9,903 nt of DNA from CAYQUC01 sp964514215 (GCA_964514215.1 CAZEPW010000084.1:1-9903); one strand, 5' to 3'; shown: positions 1 to 6,228, numbered from the stretch's first letter. The notes: generated by a model from the letters alone, not told the origin. A program made the numbers and translations.

Positions 1-367
1 CCATAAAACCATCATTTTTTATTTTTCTATTTGCACTATACTTAATAATCAAAAGTACAATTAAATTAATACGTGGAATTATACTTAAAATAATTAGCGG
101 CGCGGCAACCATTGATGAGTAAAGCAGCCAACTAAGTCGTGCTGTAGAAACCGCGATGGCTAAAAATATAGGAATAATGAGAAATTGAAAATATATTTTA
201 TACTCAGGACTAATTTGTGTGGTGATAGCTGCTAGAATTAAATAGCTTAGAAAGCTATAGATTAATGCTTTTTGTCTTGTGGCGATGCGCAGTGTTAACT
301 GTAACTCATTTTTTGTTTTGGTTATTCCTAATGTTGAATTTGGAACTTGATAAACATCATTAGTCAT
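1..367 (-). CDS. Small multi-pass inner-membrane protein, 3' end cut by the window
   Basis: The reading frame starts at the ATG at 367 and runs off the left edge with 122 codons visible. A good Shine-Dalgarno AAGGA (374-378) sits six bases before the ATG. The first 35 residues are polar (MTNDVYQVPNSTLGITKTKN...). Three or so hydrophobic stretches follow: about residues 37-52 (LIYSFLSYLILAA), 61-78 (FQFLIIPIFLAIAV) and 84-112 (WLLYSSMVAAPLIIL, then INLIVLLIIKYS). The last visible part, hydrophobic and then basic (KYSANRKIKNDGF), resembles the end of a family of short gammaproteobacterial membrane proteins, so perhaps only a few residues are missing (inference). No catalytic motif is visible and the function is unknown. 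It is divergent from the DUF1801 gene across 66 bases. Confidence 0.75.
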   Translation of the reverse strand, partial: MTNDVYQVPNSTLGITKTKNELQLTLRIATRQKALIYSFLSYLILAAITTQISPEYKIYFQFLIIPIFLAIAVSTARLSWLLYSSMVAAPLIILSIIPRINLIVLLIIKYSANRKIKNDGFM

Positions 368-433
368 GAGTTTTCCTTTGTTACTTGTGTTATTAGTATA
401 CGTATATTCGACAGTTATGTTCAATAAGTCATT

Positions 434-850
434 ATGAAAAATTTTAAGAATGTATTAGTTAAACAAAAATTTAATTCTTATCCTACTAAAGTGAAACAAA
501 ACTTAATGTTGATAAGAAAAATTATTTTTGAAGTAGCCGGTGAAGATGAAAATATTGGAGAGTTACAAGAAACGTTAAAATGGAATCAGCCAAGTTATAT
601 TACAAGCACACCTAAAAGTGGCACAACGATTCGTTTAGATTGTATCAACTCATCTGAATATGCGATTTATGTTCATTGCCAAACAACGCTTATTGCAGAA
701 TTTAAAGAAATTTATCCTGATTATAAATACGAAGGTAATCGAGCCATTATTTTTAATGTTGCGAATAAACCACCATTAAAAATAGTAAAACATTTTATTT
801 ATTTGGCATTAAGCTATCATTATAGAAAAAATTTAGATATTGGGTTTTAG
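434..850 (+). CDS. DUF1801 (YdhG-like) domain protein
   Basis: This 138-residue soluble protein consists of one DUF1801 domain. The recognisable parts are the 'ETLKWNQPSYIT' segment (46-57), the 'GTTIRLD' strand (63-69), 'EYAIYVHC' (75-82) and the 'YEGNRAIIFN' block (99-108), followed by a helix ending in 'LALSYHYRK'. The length fits the family. DUF1801 has an alpha/beta fold distantly like iron-binding frataxin-type proteins, but the biochemical role of this bacterial subgroup is not established. There is no signal peptide or membrane segment, so it is probably cytoplasmic. The start is the ATG at 434; no canonical Shine-Dalgarno is visible before it. Its stop codon overlaps, tail to tail, the end of the exported protein on the other strand (847-850). 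Confidence 0.85.
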   Translation: MKNFKNVLVKQKFNSYPTKVKQNLMLIRKIIFEVAGEDENIGELQETLKWNQPSYITSTPKSGTTIRLDCINSSEYAIYVHCQTTLIAEFKEIYPDYKYEGNRAIIFNVANKPPLKIVKHFIYLALSYHYRKNLDIGF

Positions 851-1311
851 TTGAGCGTTTCCCAGCCTAATACTGCTTGATAATTCTTTTTAGAATCCAA
901 ATGAATAATGGTAAATACATCTGAAATTAATTGTTCTGCATTTTTAATGTCATTTAATTTAAACGCTCCTCGAAATGTATCAAATTTAAATTCTTTATTA
1001 GTCGCAGGGTCTTTTGATTTAACTTGTTTCTTATCAATACCGGCCTTCTTAAATACTTTTATTGCACGTTTCATTGCTGTTTTATCAATTGAAACCACGG
1101 GTAAATCAACTTCAAAGCTATCTTGGTCAAGCTTAAAAAATTGAAAATATTTTCCGGTGTTTTTATTTTCTAATACAAAAAAAGCATTCACTTCCTGTTT
1201 TAGCATCAGCCTAACTAAGGATTCAAAAGAGGGTTGTTTTTCTGCCGCTATTGGCAAGCTCCAAAAAGCAATTGCTAATGATATTACTGTTCCAGAGAAT
1301 AACTTACTCAT
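847..1311 (-). CDS. Exported protein of unknown function
   Basis: The 154-residue product begins with a clear Sec signal peptide: MSK, then a hydrophobic core (VISLAIAFWSLPIAA) with probable cleavage after A23 (IAA|EKQ). The mature part of about 131 residues has no cysteine and many lysines. It alternates predicted strands and helices: 'AFFVLENKNTGKYFQFFKL', 'SFEVDLPVVSID', then the helix 'KTAMKRAIKVFKKAGI', and finally 'TFRGAFKLNDIKNAEQLISDVFTII'. This pattern (ligand-like strand, DLP, helix, then a helix ending in VF.I) loosely recalls small YbjN or secretion-chaperone-like proteins, but that is only an impression and those are normally cytosolic. I do not recognise a named family. The start is the ATG at 1311, with only a weak GGA upstream. 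It converges on the DUF1801 gene with a four-base overlap. Confidence 0.75.
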   Translation of the reverse strand: MSKLFSGTVISLAIAFWSLPIAAEKQPSFESLVRLMLKQEVNAFFVLENKNTGKYFQFFKLDQDSFEVDLPVVSIDKTAMKRAIKVFKKAGIDKKQVKSKDPATNKEFKFDTFRGAFKLNDIKNAEQLISDVFTIIHLDSKKNYQAVLGWETLN

Positions 1312-1717
1312 AACTTTTGTCCAATAATCTTATTTAGTGAATGTAGGTTCATTATTCTATAATTGAATAATTAAAATTAACAGTGTTTTTAAGTATAGAT
1401 GAGAGTTGTTGCTTGAAATAATGTAATTGGATTTTTACTATTTTTTAAAATAGATTTGTGATGTGGTTACTATTAATTAAAAAAATATTCTTATTTTAAT
1501 TGTGGTTTTAACTGATAGTGATGTCTTGTTTTAAAATATATTGTTTGTAAGTTGTTGAATTAAGACCTATTATTATTTAGTTTAGAATCATTCTATCGAA
1601 TGATCTGCTTTTGTATTTGTGACAAATATTATTCGTGATACAGGTAAATCATTTTAAGTTTCGCTCATGCTATAATTCAGCGCCTTGCAACTAGTCGAAC
1701 TGGAAAAGGAATTGAAT
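1312..1717. other. AT-rich spacer between divergent genes
   Basis: About 400 bases contain no credible coding frame; the longest frames I could read are 8-13 codons without ribosome sites. The spacer must hold the start signals of the exported protein on the left (-) and holds the readable promoter of the cysteine-rich protein on the right (+). No terminator, tRNA or repeat family is visible. Confidence 0.6.
1668..1676 (+). promoter_or_regulatory. Extended -10 promoter of the cysteine-rich protein gene
   Basis: TGCTATAAT is a perfect TGn extension plus a consensus TATAAT -10 element (1671-1676). No convincing -35 hexamer lies 16-18 bases upstream, as is usual for extended -10 promoters. Transcription would begin near 1683, giving a leader of about 35 bases to the ATG at 1718. 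This placement means the in-frame TTG at 1685 lies at the very 5' end of the message and is not the start codon. Confidence 0.6.
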
Positions 1718-1942
1718 ATGATAAAATTAAAACTACTAACTGGTATGCTCATTATTATATTATCATCATCTGCCTATGCTGTGGATCATATTGATTGGAA
1801 AGCCTGTGCTAAAGAAATGAATAACTTGTCGTGCTCAGGTTCGGATAAAGCTGTTTGGATATGTTTAAAAAAGAATAAAAAAAAATTAAGTCAGCAATGC
1901 TTGGTGGTGCAACGCATTGGTAACAGTTTATTTCAAAAATAA
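1718..1942 (+). CDS. Small exported protein with one cysteine-rich repeat (PF00839-like)
   Basis: The start is the ATG at 1718, seven bases after a strong AAGGA (1706-1710); the frame is open further upstream but has no other signal. The 74-residue product has a signal peptide with a hydrophobic core (LLTGMLIIILSSS) and probable cleavage after A21 (AYA|VDH). The 53-residue mature protein carries four cysteines at 30, 39, 49 and 61. The spacing and the end motif CLKKNKKKLSQQC match one unit of the cysteine-rich repeat first described in the eukaryotic Golgi/FGF-binding protein (CLxxNxxxLSxxC), also found in short proteobacterial proteins. Two disulfides in the periplasm are likely (inference). 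The mature part is strongly basic. Its role is unknown. Its stop is two bases from the stop of the convergent GNAT remnant. Confidence 0.8.
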   Translation: MIKLKLLTGMLIIILSSSAYAVDHIDWKACAKEMNNLSCSGSDKAVWICLKKNKKKLSQQCLVVQRIGNSLFQK

Positions 1943-1944
1943 GT

Positions 1945-2410
1945 TTATACTGAATTTTGAGTTTGCCAAACAGAGCGGGTTATTTTATACAATAAATGTT
2001 CTTGAAGTATATGCCCGTGAGGTACTTTAGGATACTCAAATGTTGTATTGGTATTTTGCATGTTTAGCCGTTGCATCACTTTTTCCGATGGTGTATTTAA
2101 TCGTGAAGTGAATGCGATACCTTATCTCAGGGCGAATTGTTTAAAAGCGACAACCAGAGCAGTTTGTGCAGCCTCAGTTGCGAAACCTTGGCTCCAATAT
2201 TTTTCACTGAGCCGCCAGTCAATTTCAATACACGGGGAAAAGGGCAGTTGATAAACAGGTTTGTTTAGGCCAATAAAGTCAATAAACCCGATAAATTCAT
2301 AGACACTCGGAATTTCAACAGCCCCAACCTTTTTCTGATATTCGCTGTTGGATATTTGTTGCAAGTTCATCACTTTGAGAATGTGAAAGTGTATTTGGCA
2401 TTAAGACATT
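1945..2410 (-). pseudogene. Decayed GNAT-family N-acetyltransferase (RimJ-like)
   Basis: Three pieces of one GNAT protein can be read in order on the minus strand. From about 2410 to 2321 a frame reads NVLMPNTLSHSQSDELA and ends ...QRISEKGWG, matching the family's segment before 'WAVE'. Near 2321-2329 the frame shifts by one and continues as AVEIPSVYEFIGFIDFIGL, then PCIEIDWRLSEKYWSQGFATEAA, the acetyl-CoA binding region. At 2122-2124 a TAA stop interrupts this frame where relatives have an acidic residue before the 'xxxFT' strand. The same frame then continues for 58 codons (IAFTSRLNTPSEKVMQRLNM ... FEYPKVPHGH) to a natural stop at 1945-1947. The first 30 or so family residues are missing, because the neighbouring gene ends at 2409. 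A working enzyme is very unlikely; the acceptor substrate cannot be inferred. Confidence 0.85.
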
Positions 2411-2960
2411 ATTGTTCGGCCATTGTTGCGAGTTCGTTTATTAAATTAACCATCAGTTTTTCACCGCTAACTGACATGCCTTTGCATAAAATATCAAGAT
2501 CACGTTCACCGTCAATTAAACGCTTGATATTGCCACCAAGAATGCGCATATCACCGGGTGCGTTTGTCATTTGCTCAGCCATCATACTCAAAGACTGTAA
2601 TGCCGGAACATCACCTTTATTGGCAGCATAGATCATGTGAGCAATGCCCGGTGCTGCCAGTGCAGGATTAGCTTGGGCTGGCGCGGGTAATGTTTGTGGA
2701 TTTTGCAAACCTTGCAAAATAGCAGTAACGATAATTGTATCTTCTTCATCGAGATTATTAACTAAATTCGTTTCTCGTTGGCCTTCCAGAATAGCATCGA
2801 TGGCGATAACTAATTCATGCCAATTTTGTTGCGTGGCAAAATCAAGCATCGCTTGTAAGGCTGGTCGTTCTTGAGGATTTTGGCATGCCTTAACAACTTG
2901 TATAATTAATGGCGCATGCGTTTGTTTAATTTGTTCTGCTTTATCGGGTAAGATTGTCAT
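2409..2960 (-). CDS. Conserved helical protein of unknown function, partner of the CWC protein
   Basis: This 183-residue soluble protein is mostly alpha-helical. It starts with a helix holding 'KQTHAPLIIQVVKACQN' (12-28). A second block ends in 'ILEGQRETNLVNNLDEEDTIIV' (57-78, split here only for reading). A proline/alanine-rich linker follows (LPAPAQANPALAAPG, 91-105). A final helical half contains 'AHMIYAANKGDVPALQ' (107-122) and 'DGERDLDILCKGM' (150-162). I recognise the layout from uncharacterised proteins of gamma- and betaproteobacteria; no enzyme motif is visible. Its ATG overlaps the stop of the upstream CWC gene (ATGA, 2957-2960), so translation is probably coupled, and the pair likely works together. 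The start has only a weak AGAAG ahead of it, consistent with coupling. Confidence 0.8.
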   Translation of the reverse strand: MTILPDKAEQIKQTHAPLIIQVVKACQNPQERPALQAMLDFATQQNWHELVIAIDAILEGQRETNLVNNLDEEDTIIVTAILQGLQNPQTLPAPAQANPALAAPGIAHMIYAANKGDVPALQSLSMMAEQMTNAPGDMRILGGNIKRLIDGERDLDILCKGMSVSGEKLMVNLINELATMAEQ

Positions 2961-3184
2961 TGTCTTCTAACGTATTTTTTTCGATAAGCTTGTGCACAGG
3001 CTTCACAAATGCAGGCTTTATCTTTAAATTTAGCTGGAATGTGAGTAAATAAATCAACAGGAAATTCATATTCTGTATTTTCACACCAGCAGGGTTTTGT
3101 TCTTGAAGCACCATTAACGATATTGTGGCAAGCGTTGTTTTGGCCACACAGAGGACATTTTGCTTCATCACTATTTTCGTTCAT
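2957..3184 (-). CDS. Cysteine-rich CWC family protein
   Basis: The 75-residue protein matches the cysteine-rich CWC domain (PF14375). It opens with CPLCGQNNACH (10-20), carries the name-giving CWC at 32-34, and ends with CICEAC (58-63). The eight cysteines, plus His20, could bind two zinc ions (inference). There is no signal peptide, so it is probably cytoplasmic. The function of the family is not established. The start is the ATG at 3184 with a weak GGTG seven bases upstream. A longer-looking frame in another register on this strand (2941-3171) is a shadow. It is the first gene of a two-gene unit with the 183-residue protein, overlapping it by four bases. Confidence 0.87.
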   Translation of the reverse strand: MNENSDEAKCPLCGQNNACHNIVNGASRTKPCWCENTEYEFPVDLFTHIPAKFKDKACICEACAQAYRKKYVRRQ

Positions 3185-3500
3185 ATATTACACCGTATAG
3201 CTTATGGTATTTTTATTTTGCGTTCAACTTGAGTTGTGGATTAACTGTTTTAACTTATTCACTGGTTAGTGAAACCCCATTTGCTTTGGACTGAAGGTGA
3301 CTTAATGCAAACTTATACTTGATAGTAAAATGATGACAGCTTATAGCGCTGATGTGGCTCCGCCATACATTCGGTAATCAACTAATTATTGCAAGGTTTT
3401 TATTTTTATTGGTTATACGCTAGTAATATATCAAAATTACAGCTTATCGGTCGATCTCATCTTCAGATGTTGTTTTTTTTTAATCGCTATTAGTGCAGTA

Positions 3501-3521
3501 AATGCAATTGTAATTTGCATT
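3501..3521. promoter_or_regulatory. Candidate operator palindrome upstream of the dehydrogenase
   Basis: AATGCAA-TTGTAAT-TTGCATT is a perfect 7-base inverted repeat around a 7-base centre. It lies about 30 bases before the candidate -10 of the dehydrogenase gene, where many regulators bind. The regulator is unknown, no regulator gene is in the window, and AT-rich DNA yields such repeats by chance. Confidence 0.3.
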
Positions 3522-3551
3522 ATGCCATATTTAATGCGTTTGAAACAAATA

Positions 3552-3557
3552 TATAAT
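3552..3557 (+). promoter_or_regulatory. Candidate -10 element of the dehydrogenase gene
   Basis: TATAAT is a full consensus -10 hexamer, placing the transcription start near 3564 and giving a leader of about 36 bases before the ATG at 3600. The -35 is poor (TTAATG at 3531-3536 has only a 15-base spacer), which would suit an activated promoter. Confidence 0.4.
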
Positions 3558-3599
3558 AGTAATTTCTAAATGTAGACAAATTTATATAGGGAAACGACT

Positions 3600-4463
3600 A
3601 TGACAACGGTAACAATTTTGGGTTTAGGTGCAATGGGATCTCGGCTTGCATTGAATTTGATTGAAAGTAACTACCAAGTAAATGTTTGGAATAGAAACGC
3701 AGATCGATGCCAGCAATTAGTTGAATGTGGCGCTAAGCAATATAACAGCCCAAAAGAAGCCGTTGCAGATGCTGATTTTGTTATTGCAATGCTCAGTGAC
3801 GACAATGCCTCACGCGATGTTTGGTTGACACAAGACACCGGCGCGTTGTTTGGTTTGAAAGAAAGTGCAATTGCAATTGAGTGCAGCACACTTAGTCTGT
3901 CTTGGACGTTAACACTTGCCAAACATTTTAAAGATAAGAGTCTAGAATTTATTGATGCACCGGTTGTTGGTTCCCGACCGCAAGCTGAAAATGCACAATT
4001 AATTCATCTTGTTGGTGGCCATCTTAAAACAATCGATCGAGTGCGTGAGGTATTGTCGGTTAGTTCATCCGTTATACATCACACAGGTCAAGTTGGTAAT
4101 GGAATGATTTTTAAATTAGCGATTAATGGTTTGTTTGGTATGCAAGTTAGTGCTTTGAGTGAAATGCTTGGAATGTTAAAGACCTTAGGGATCACAAATG
4201 AATCTGCTGTTAGCATACTAAACGAATTACCCACCACCAGTCCTGCATTAAAGGGCATTGGTTTGGCTATAGCCTCCGGTAATTTTGATCCATTGTTTCC
4301 AATTGCTTTGGTTGAAAAAGATTTTTCTTATTTAGAATTATTAGCGGATGCAAAAGATTCGGCAATTCCACTAGCAAATACAACCCGGGTGACATATAAA
4401 AAAGCAATGGCGTTAGGTTATGCTGAAAAAAATATTTCAGCTGTATCACAATTATATTCGTAA
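3600..4463 (+). CDS. NAD(P)-dependent beta-hydroxyacid dehydrogenase family oxidoreductase
   Basis: The 287-residue protein has the full length and order of the 3-hydroxyisobutyrate dehydrogenase / imine reductase superfamily. An N-terminal Rossmann fold carries GLGAMG (8-13), followed by WNRN (30-33). An arginine right after the second strand usually favours NADP(H). The substrate-binding motif is DAPVVGSRPQAE (119-130). The catalytic lysine is K172 in GNGMIFKLAIN, and the C-terminal all-helical dimerisation domain includes EKDFSY (239-244). The second Asn of the usual K..NN element is Gly here (ING). The exact substrate cannot be told: a short-chain beta-hydroxyacid, glyoxylate or succinic semialdehyde, or an imine. 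AGGGA (3588-3592) lies seven bases before the ATG. It is cytoplasmic and probably single-gene. Its stop is six bases from the end of the convergent ABM gene. Confidence 0.9.
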   Translation: MTTVTILGLGAMGSRLALNLIESNYQVNVWNRNADRCQQLVECGAKQYNSPKEAVADADFVIAMLSDDNASRDVWLTQDTGALFGLKESAIAIECSTLSLSWTLTLAKHFKDKSLEFIDAPVVGSRPQAENAQLIHLVGGHLKTIDRVREVLSVSSSVIHHTGQVGNGMIFKLAINGLFGMQVSALSEMLGMLKTLGITNESAVSILNELPTTSPALKGIGLAIASGNFDPLFPIALVEKDFSYLELLADAKDSAIPLANTTRVTYKKAMALGYAEKNISAVSQLYS

Positions 4464-4469
4464 TTCAAT

Positions 4470-4778
4470 TTAGGTTTCAGACACTGGTTGGGCACTAGAA
4501 TATTCTCGAAGAATATCAACTATTTGAACTTTATAGTGCTTATACCATTTAGACTGGCCAAGTTTTTGAACCACTAAATGTTTCGAGTCAGATTTCCATT
4601 GTTTAATGTGATCCAAGTTTTTCCAATAAGAAATCGCGATTTCGTCATTACCCTGCGTAACAGAAACAAATTCTGTGCAATTATATTTCGATATTGCTCG
4701 GTTTCTCATTTGAATAGCCATATCGGAATAGGTTTCATCGAGTTTATTAATTTCAGCTCTAAAAATTACAGCATACAT
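4470..4778 (-). CDS. ABM-domain protein (putative quinol/antibiotic-biosynthesis-type monooxygenase)
   Basis: The 102-residue protein is a single ABM domain (PF03992), a dimeric ferredoxin-like barrel. It starts with the strand MYAVIFRAEI, has the helix with 'MAIQMRNRAISKYNC' (20-34), the strand 'EFVSVTQGNDEIAISYW' (36-52) and the family pattern 'IKQWKSDSKHLVVQKLG' (58-74). It ends with 'WYKHYKVQIVDILREY'. Relatives include cofactor-free quinol oxygenases and heme-degrading enzymes; the His/Trp pattern here does not decide between them. GAGGA (4789-4793) lies ten bases before the ATG, slightly far. It is divergent from the exported metallo-hydrolase across 110 bases that hold a candidate operator. 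Confidence 0.87.
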   Translation of the reverse strand: MYAVIFRAEINKLDETYSDMAIQMRNRAISKYNCTEFVSVTQGNDEIAISYWKNLDHIKQWKSDSKHLVVQKLGQSKWYKHYKVQIVDILREYSSAQPVSET

Positions 4779-4846
4779 CGTTGTTAATTCCTCATTAGTG
4801 ATTAAATTTTAGTTGGTTAGACTATTGCGGTTAAAAGTATCATACT

Positions 4847-4864
4847 GGTTTAATTTACTAAACC
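4847..4864. promoter_or_regulatory. Candidate operator in the ABM/hydrolase divergent spacer
   Basis: GGTTTA-ATTTAC-TAAACC is a perfect 6-base inverted repeat with a 6-base centre. A possible plus-strand promoter, TTGCGG (4825-4830) and TTTAAT (4849-4854) with an 18-base spacer, would have its -10 inside the repeat, so a dimeric repressor such as a TetR-type protein could block the hydrolase and perhaps the ABM gene. No regulator gene is adjacent; this is inference from symmetry and position. Confidence 0.35.
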
Positions 4865-4888
4865 GATTTATAGCCAAAGAATTTGATT

Positions 4889-5809
4889 ATGATTGATTTA
4901 AAAACTGTATTCACAAGCGTTATATTTAGCCTATTATTTATTTCGAGCACGTATGCTGGCAATTGTAACAATTTCAAGTTACAGATATTAGGTGCTGGAG
5001 GGCCCGAAATAAATGACGGTTTAGCATCAAGCTCTTATCTCGTGTGGATCAATAATAAAGCGCGCATCTTAATTGATGCCGGCGGTGGCAGTAGTTCCAA
5101 TTTTGAAAAATCCGGCGCTAAGTTTAATGATTTATATGCCGTTTTATTGAGTCATCTGCATGTGGATCATTCGGCAGCCTTACCAATCTATTTAAAAGCC
5201 GGCTATTTTACCAACAGGAACAGTAATCTGGCCTTATTCGGGCCAACTGCAGGCGGCGATTTTCCTTCTACCACTGAATTTTTATCTGCCTTAATCAGCG
5301 ACAAACAAAAAAGTGTCTACCCTTACTTATCTGATAATCTTTTTCAGAAACCCACAACCGATTTTTTAATCATTCCTAAAAGCATCATCGCTAAGGATGT
5401 TATCTGGAGTCAGAAATTAACAAGCGATATTACGATAAAATCAATTTCAGTTCATCATGGCTCGATTCCAGCGCTTGCTTGGCGCGTTGATTATAATCAC
5501 TGTTCGATTACTTTTAGTGGTGATATGAATGGTTCGAGTAATAACTTACAGAAGCTGGCTAATAATACCAATATTTTAGTAGCACATAATGCCATACCTG
5601 AAAATGCATTTTCGGTTGCAAAACGGCTACACATGACACCGTCTAAAATAGGACAAATTGCAAAAGAGGCCGAGGTGAAAAAATTAATTCTATCGCATTT
5701 TATGTTACGAACAATCAATACAAAAAATGAAACTAAAACCTTAATACGAAAAATGTACCAAGGTGATATTATTGAAGCGCAAGCCTTGATGATTATCGAT
5801 GTTAACTAA
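4889..5809 (+). CDS. Exported metallo-beta-lactamase-fold hydrolase
   Basis: The ATG at 4889 gives 306 residues; an in-frame TTG six bases earlier has no support. An AAAGA (4876-4880) sits eight bases upstream of the ATG. A signal peptide (LKTVFTSVIFSLLFISSTYA) is probably cleaved near A23, so the enzyme should be periplasmic or secreted. The metal site is complete: HLHVDH at 89-94, H190 in SVHHG, D212 in FSGD and H270 in LSH. The motifs LLSHLHVDHSAALP, GYFTNR, LFGP, PSTTEF, PALAWRV and LHMTPSKIG place it in the ribonuclease-Z/arylsulfatase-like branch rather than among true beta-lactamases. The substrate is unknown: a phosphodiester, sulfate ester or lactone is possible. Its stop is two bases from the end of the convergent membrane-protein gene. 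Confidence 0.9.
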   Translation: MIDLKTVFTSVIFSLLFISSTYAGNCNNFKLQILGAGGPEINDGLASSSYLVWINNKARILIDAGGGSSSNFEKSGAKFNDLYAVLLSHLHVDHSAALPIYLKAGYFTNRNSNLALFGPTAGGDFPSTTEFLSALISDKQKSVYPYLSDNLFQKPTTDFLIIPKSIIAKDVIWSQKLTSDITIKSISVHHGSIPALAWRVDYNHCSITFSGDMNGSSNNLQKLANNTNILVAHNAIPENAFSVAKRLHMTPSKIGQIAKEAEVKKLILSHFMLRTINTKNETKTLIRKMYQGDIIEAQALMIIDVN

Positions 5810-5811
5810 TG

Positions 5812-6108
5812 TTATGCACGGTATTGACAGCTTATCTCGGTTAAATTTAATTTATAGCCGATAAACTTTACAAGCATTGCGAATAGAAATGTTAATAAAA
5901 TAAACACGGCGTGGTATTGGCTGTAAATATACATTGATTTATCAACCTCAGTATAATGTTGACCATTACCTAAAAAATAATGTTCGGCTATTATTTTACC
6001 ATTAACCGCATCACCACCAAGATAAATTGAGATTAAAATAAAGCTAATTAAATTGATAGCAATAACCCCGTTTATTAATGGCGCTATGGTTTTAATTAAT
6101 TTAGACAT
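5812..6108 (-). CDS. Small inner-membrane protein, conserved, unknown function
   Basis: The start is either the ATG at 6108 (98 residues) or a GTG at 6117 three codons earlier; the ATG is preferred, but neither has a clear ribosome site. Two membrane segments are visible, about residues 8-30 (APLINGVIAINLISFILISIYL) and 66-86 (AVFILLTFLFAMLVKFIGYKL). Between them is a conserved-looking loop with LGGDAVNGK, HYFLGNGQHYTEVD and YIYSQYH. This loop pattern recurs in uncharacterised gammaproteobacterial membrane proteins of similar size. No enzyme motif is visible. It converges on the hydrolase gene with two bases between stops and has its own sigma70-like promoter. Confidence 0.75.
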   Translation of the reverse strand: MSKLIKTIAPLINGVIAINLISFILISIYLGGDAVNGKIIAEHYFLGNGQHYTEVDKSMYIYSQYHAVFILLTFLFAMLVKFIGYKLNLTEISCQYRA

Positions 6109-6143
6109 AGGAATCACTTTGCTTAAATAATATTAATGATATT

Positions 6144-6171
6144 ATTGTATCTAAATAGCTGACAAGTTCAA
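6144..6171 (-). promoter_or_regulatory. Sigma70-like promoter of the small membrane-protein gene
   Basis: On the minus strand TTGAAC (6171-6166) and TACAAT (6149-6144) are separated by 16 bases. They match the -35 and -10 consensus at four and five of six positions. The start would be near 6137, leaving a leader of 20-30 bases. An AT-only inverted repeat AATAATAT-N5-ATATTATT (6126-6146) overlaps the -10 and start and could be an operator or chance. Confidence 0.45.
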
Positions 6172-6228
6172 TTGTTTTATCAGAATTTCAATTTGATTGC
6201 ATAGTCGATTAATAATGAGTTGATATGG

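Larger units (their letters stand above)
3185..3599. other. Divergent intergenic region between the CWC unit and the dehydrogenase
   Basis: About 415 bases hold no credible gene. A 14-codon frame at 3330 lacks a ribosome site. The region must contain the CWC-unit promoter on the left and shows a -10 and a palindrome for the dehydrogenase on the right. A compact inverted repeat, ATGTGGC-TCC-GCC(AT)ACAT, lies at about 3352-3370 and could fold as RNA with a two-base bulge. A run of nine T (3473-3481) follows a four-base-pair stem (3458-3469), too weak to call a terminator. Confidence 0.55.

Noticed and set aside
1685..1717. TTG start that would add 11 residues to the cysteine-rich protein
   Set aside because: It falls at the predicted transcription start, has no ribosome site, and would bury the signal peptide; ATG 1718 has AAGGA at seven bases.
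1928..1942. TTATTT-CAA-AAATAA hairpin at the end of the cysteine-rich gene
   Set aside because: The stem has no G:C pair and no T-run follows, so it is not a credible terminator.
2941..3171. Frame of 76 codons on the minus strand overlapping the CWC gene
   Set aside because: It is a shadow of the CWC frame, which has the family's cysteine motifs and coupling to the next gene.
3330..3374. Fourteen-codon frame starting at ATG 3330
   Set aside because: No ribosome site, no composition or family signal; expected by chance.
3458..3481. Possible intrinsic terminator, CATC-TTCA-GATG followed by a T-run
   Set aside because: The stem is only four base pairs, three other bases interrupt before the T-run, and no plus-strand gene ends upstream.
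6126..6146. AT-only 8-base inverted repeat near the membrane-protein promoter
   Set aside because: Made only of A and T in AT-rich DNA, so chance is likely; mentioned with the promoter but not claimed as a separate operator.
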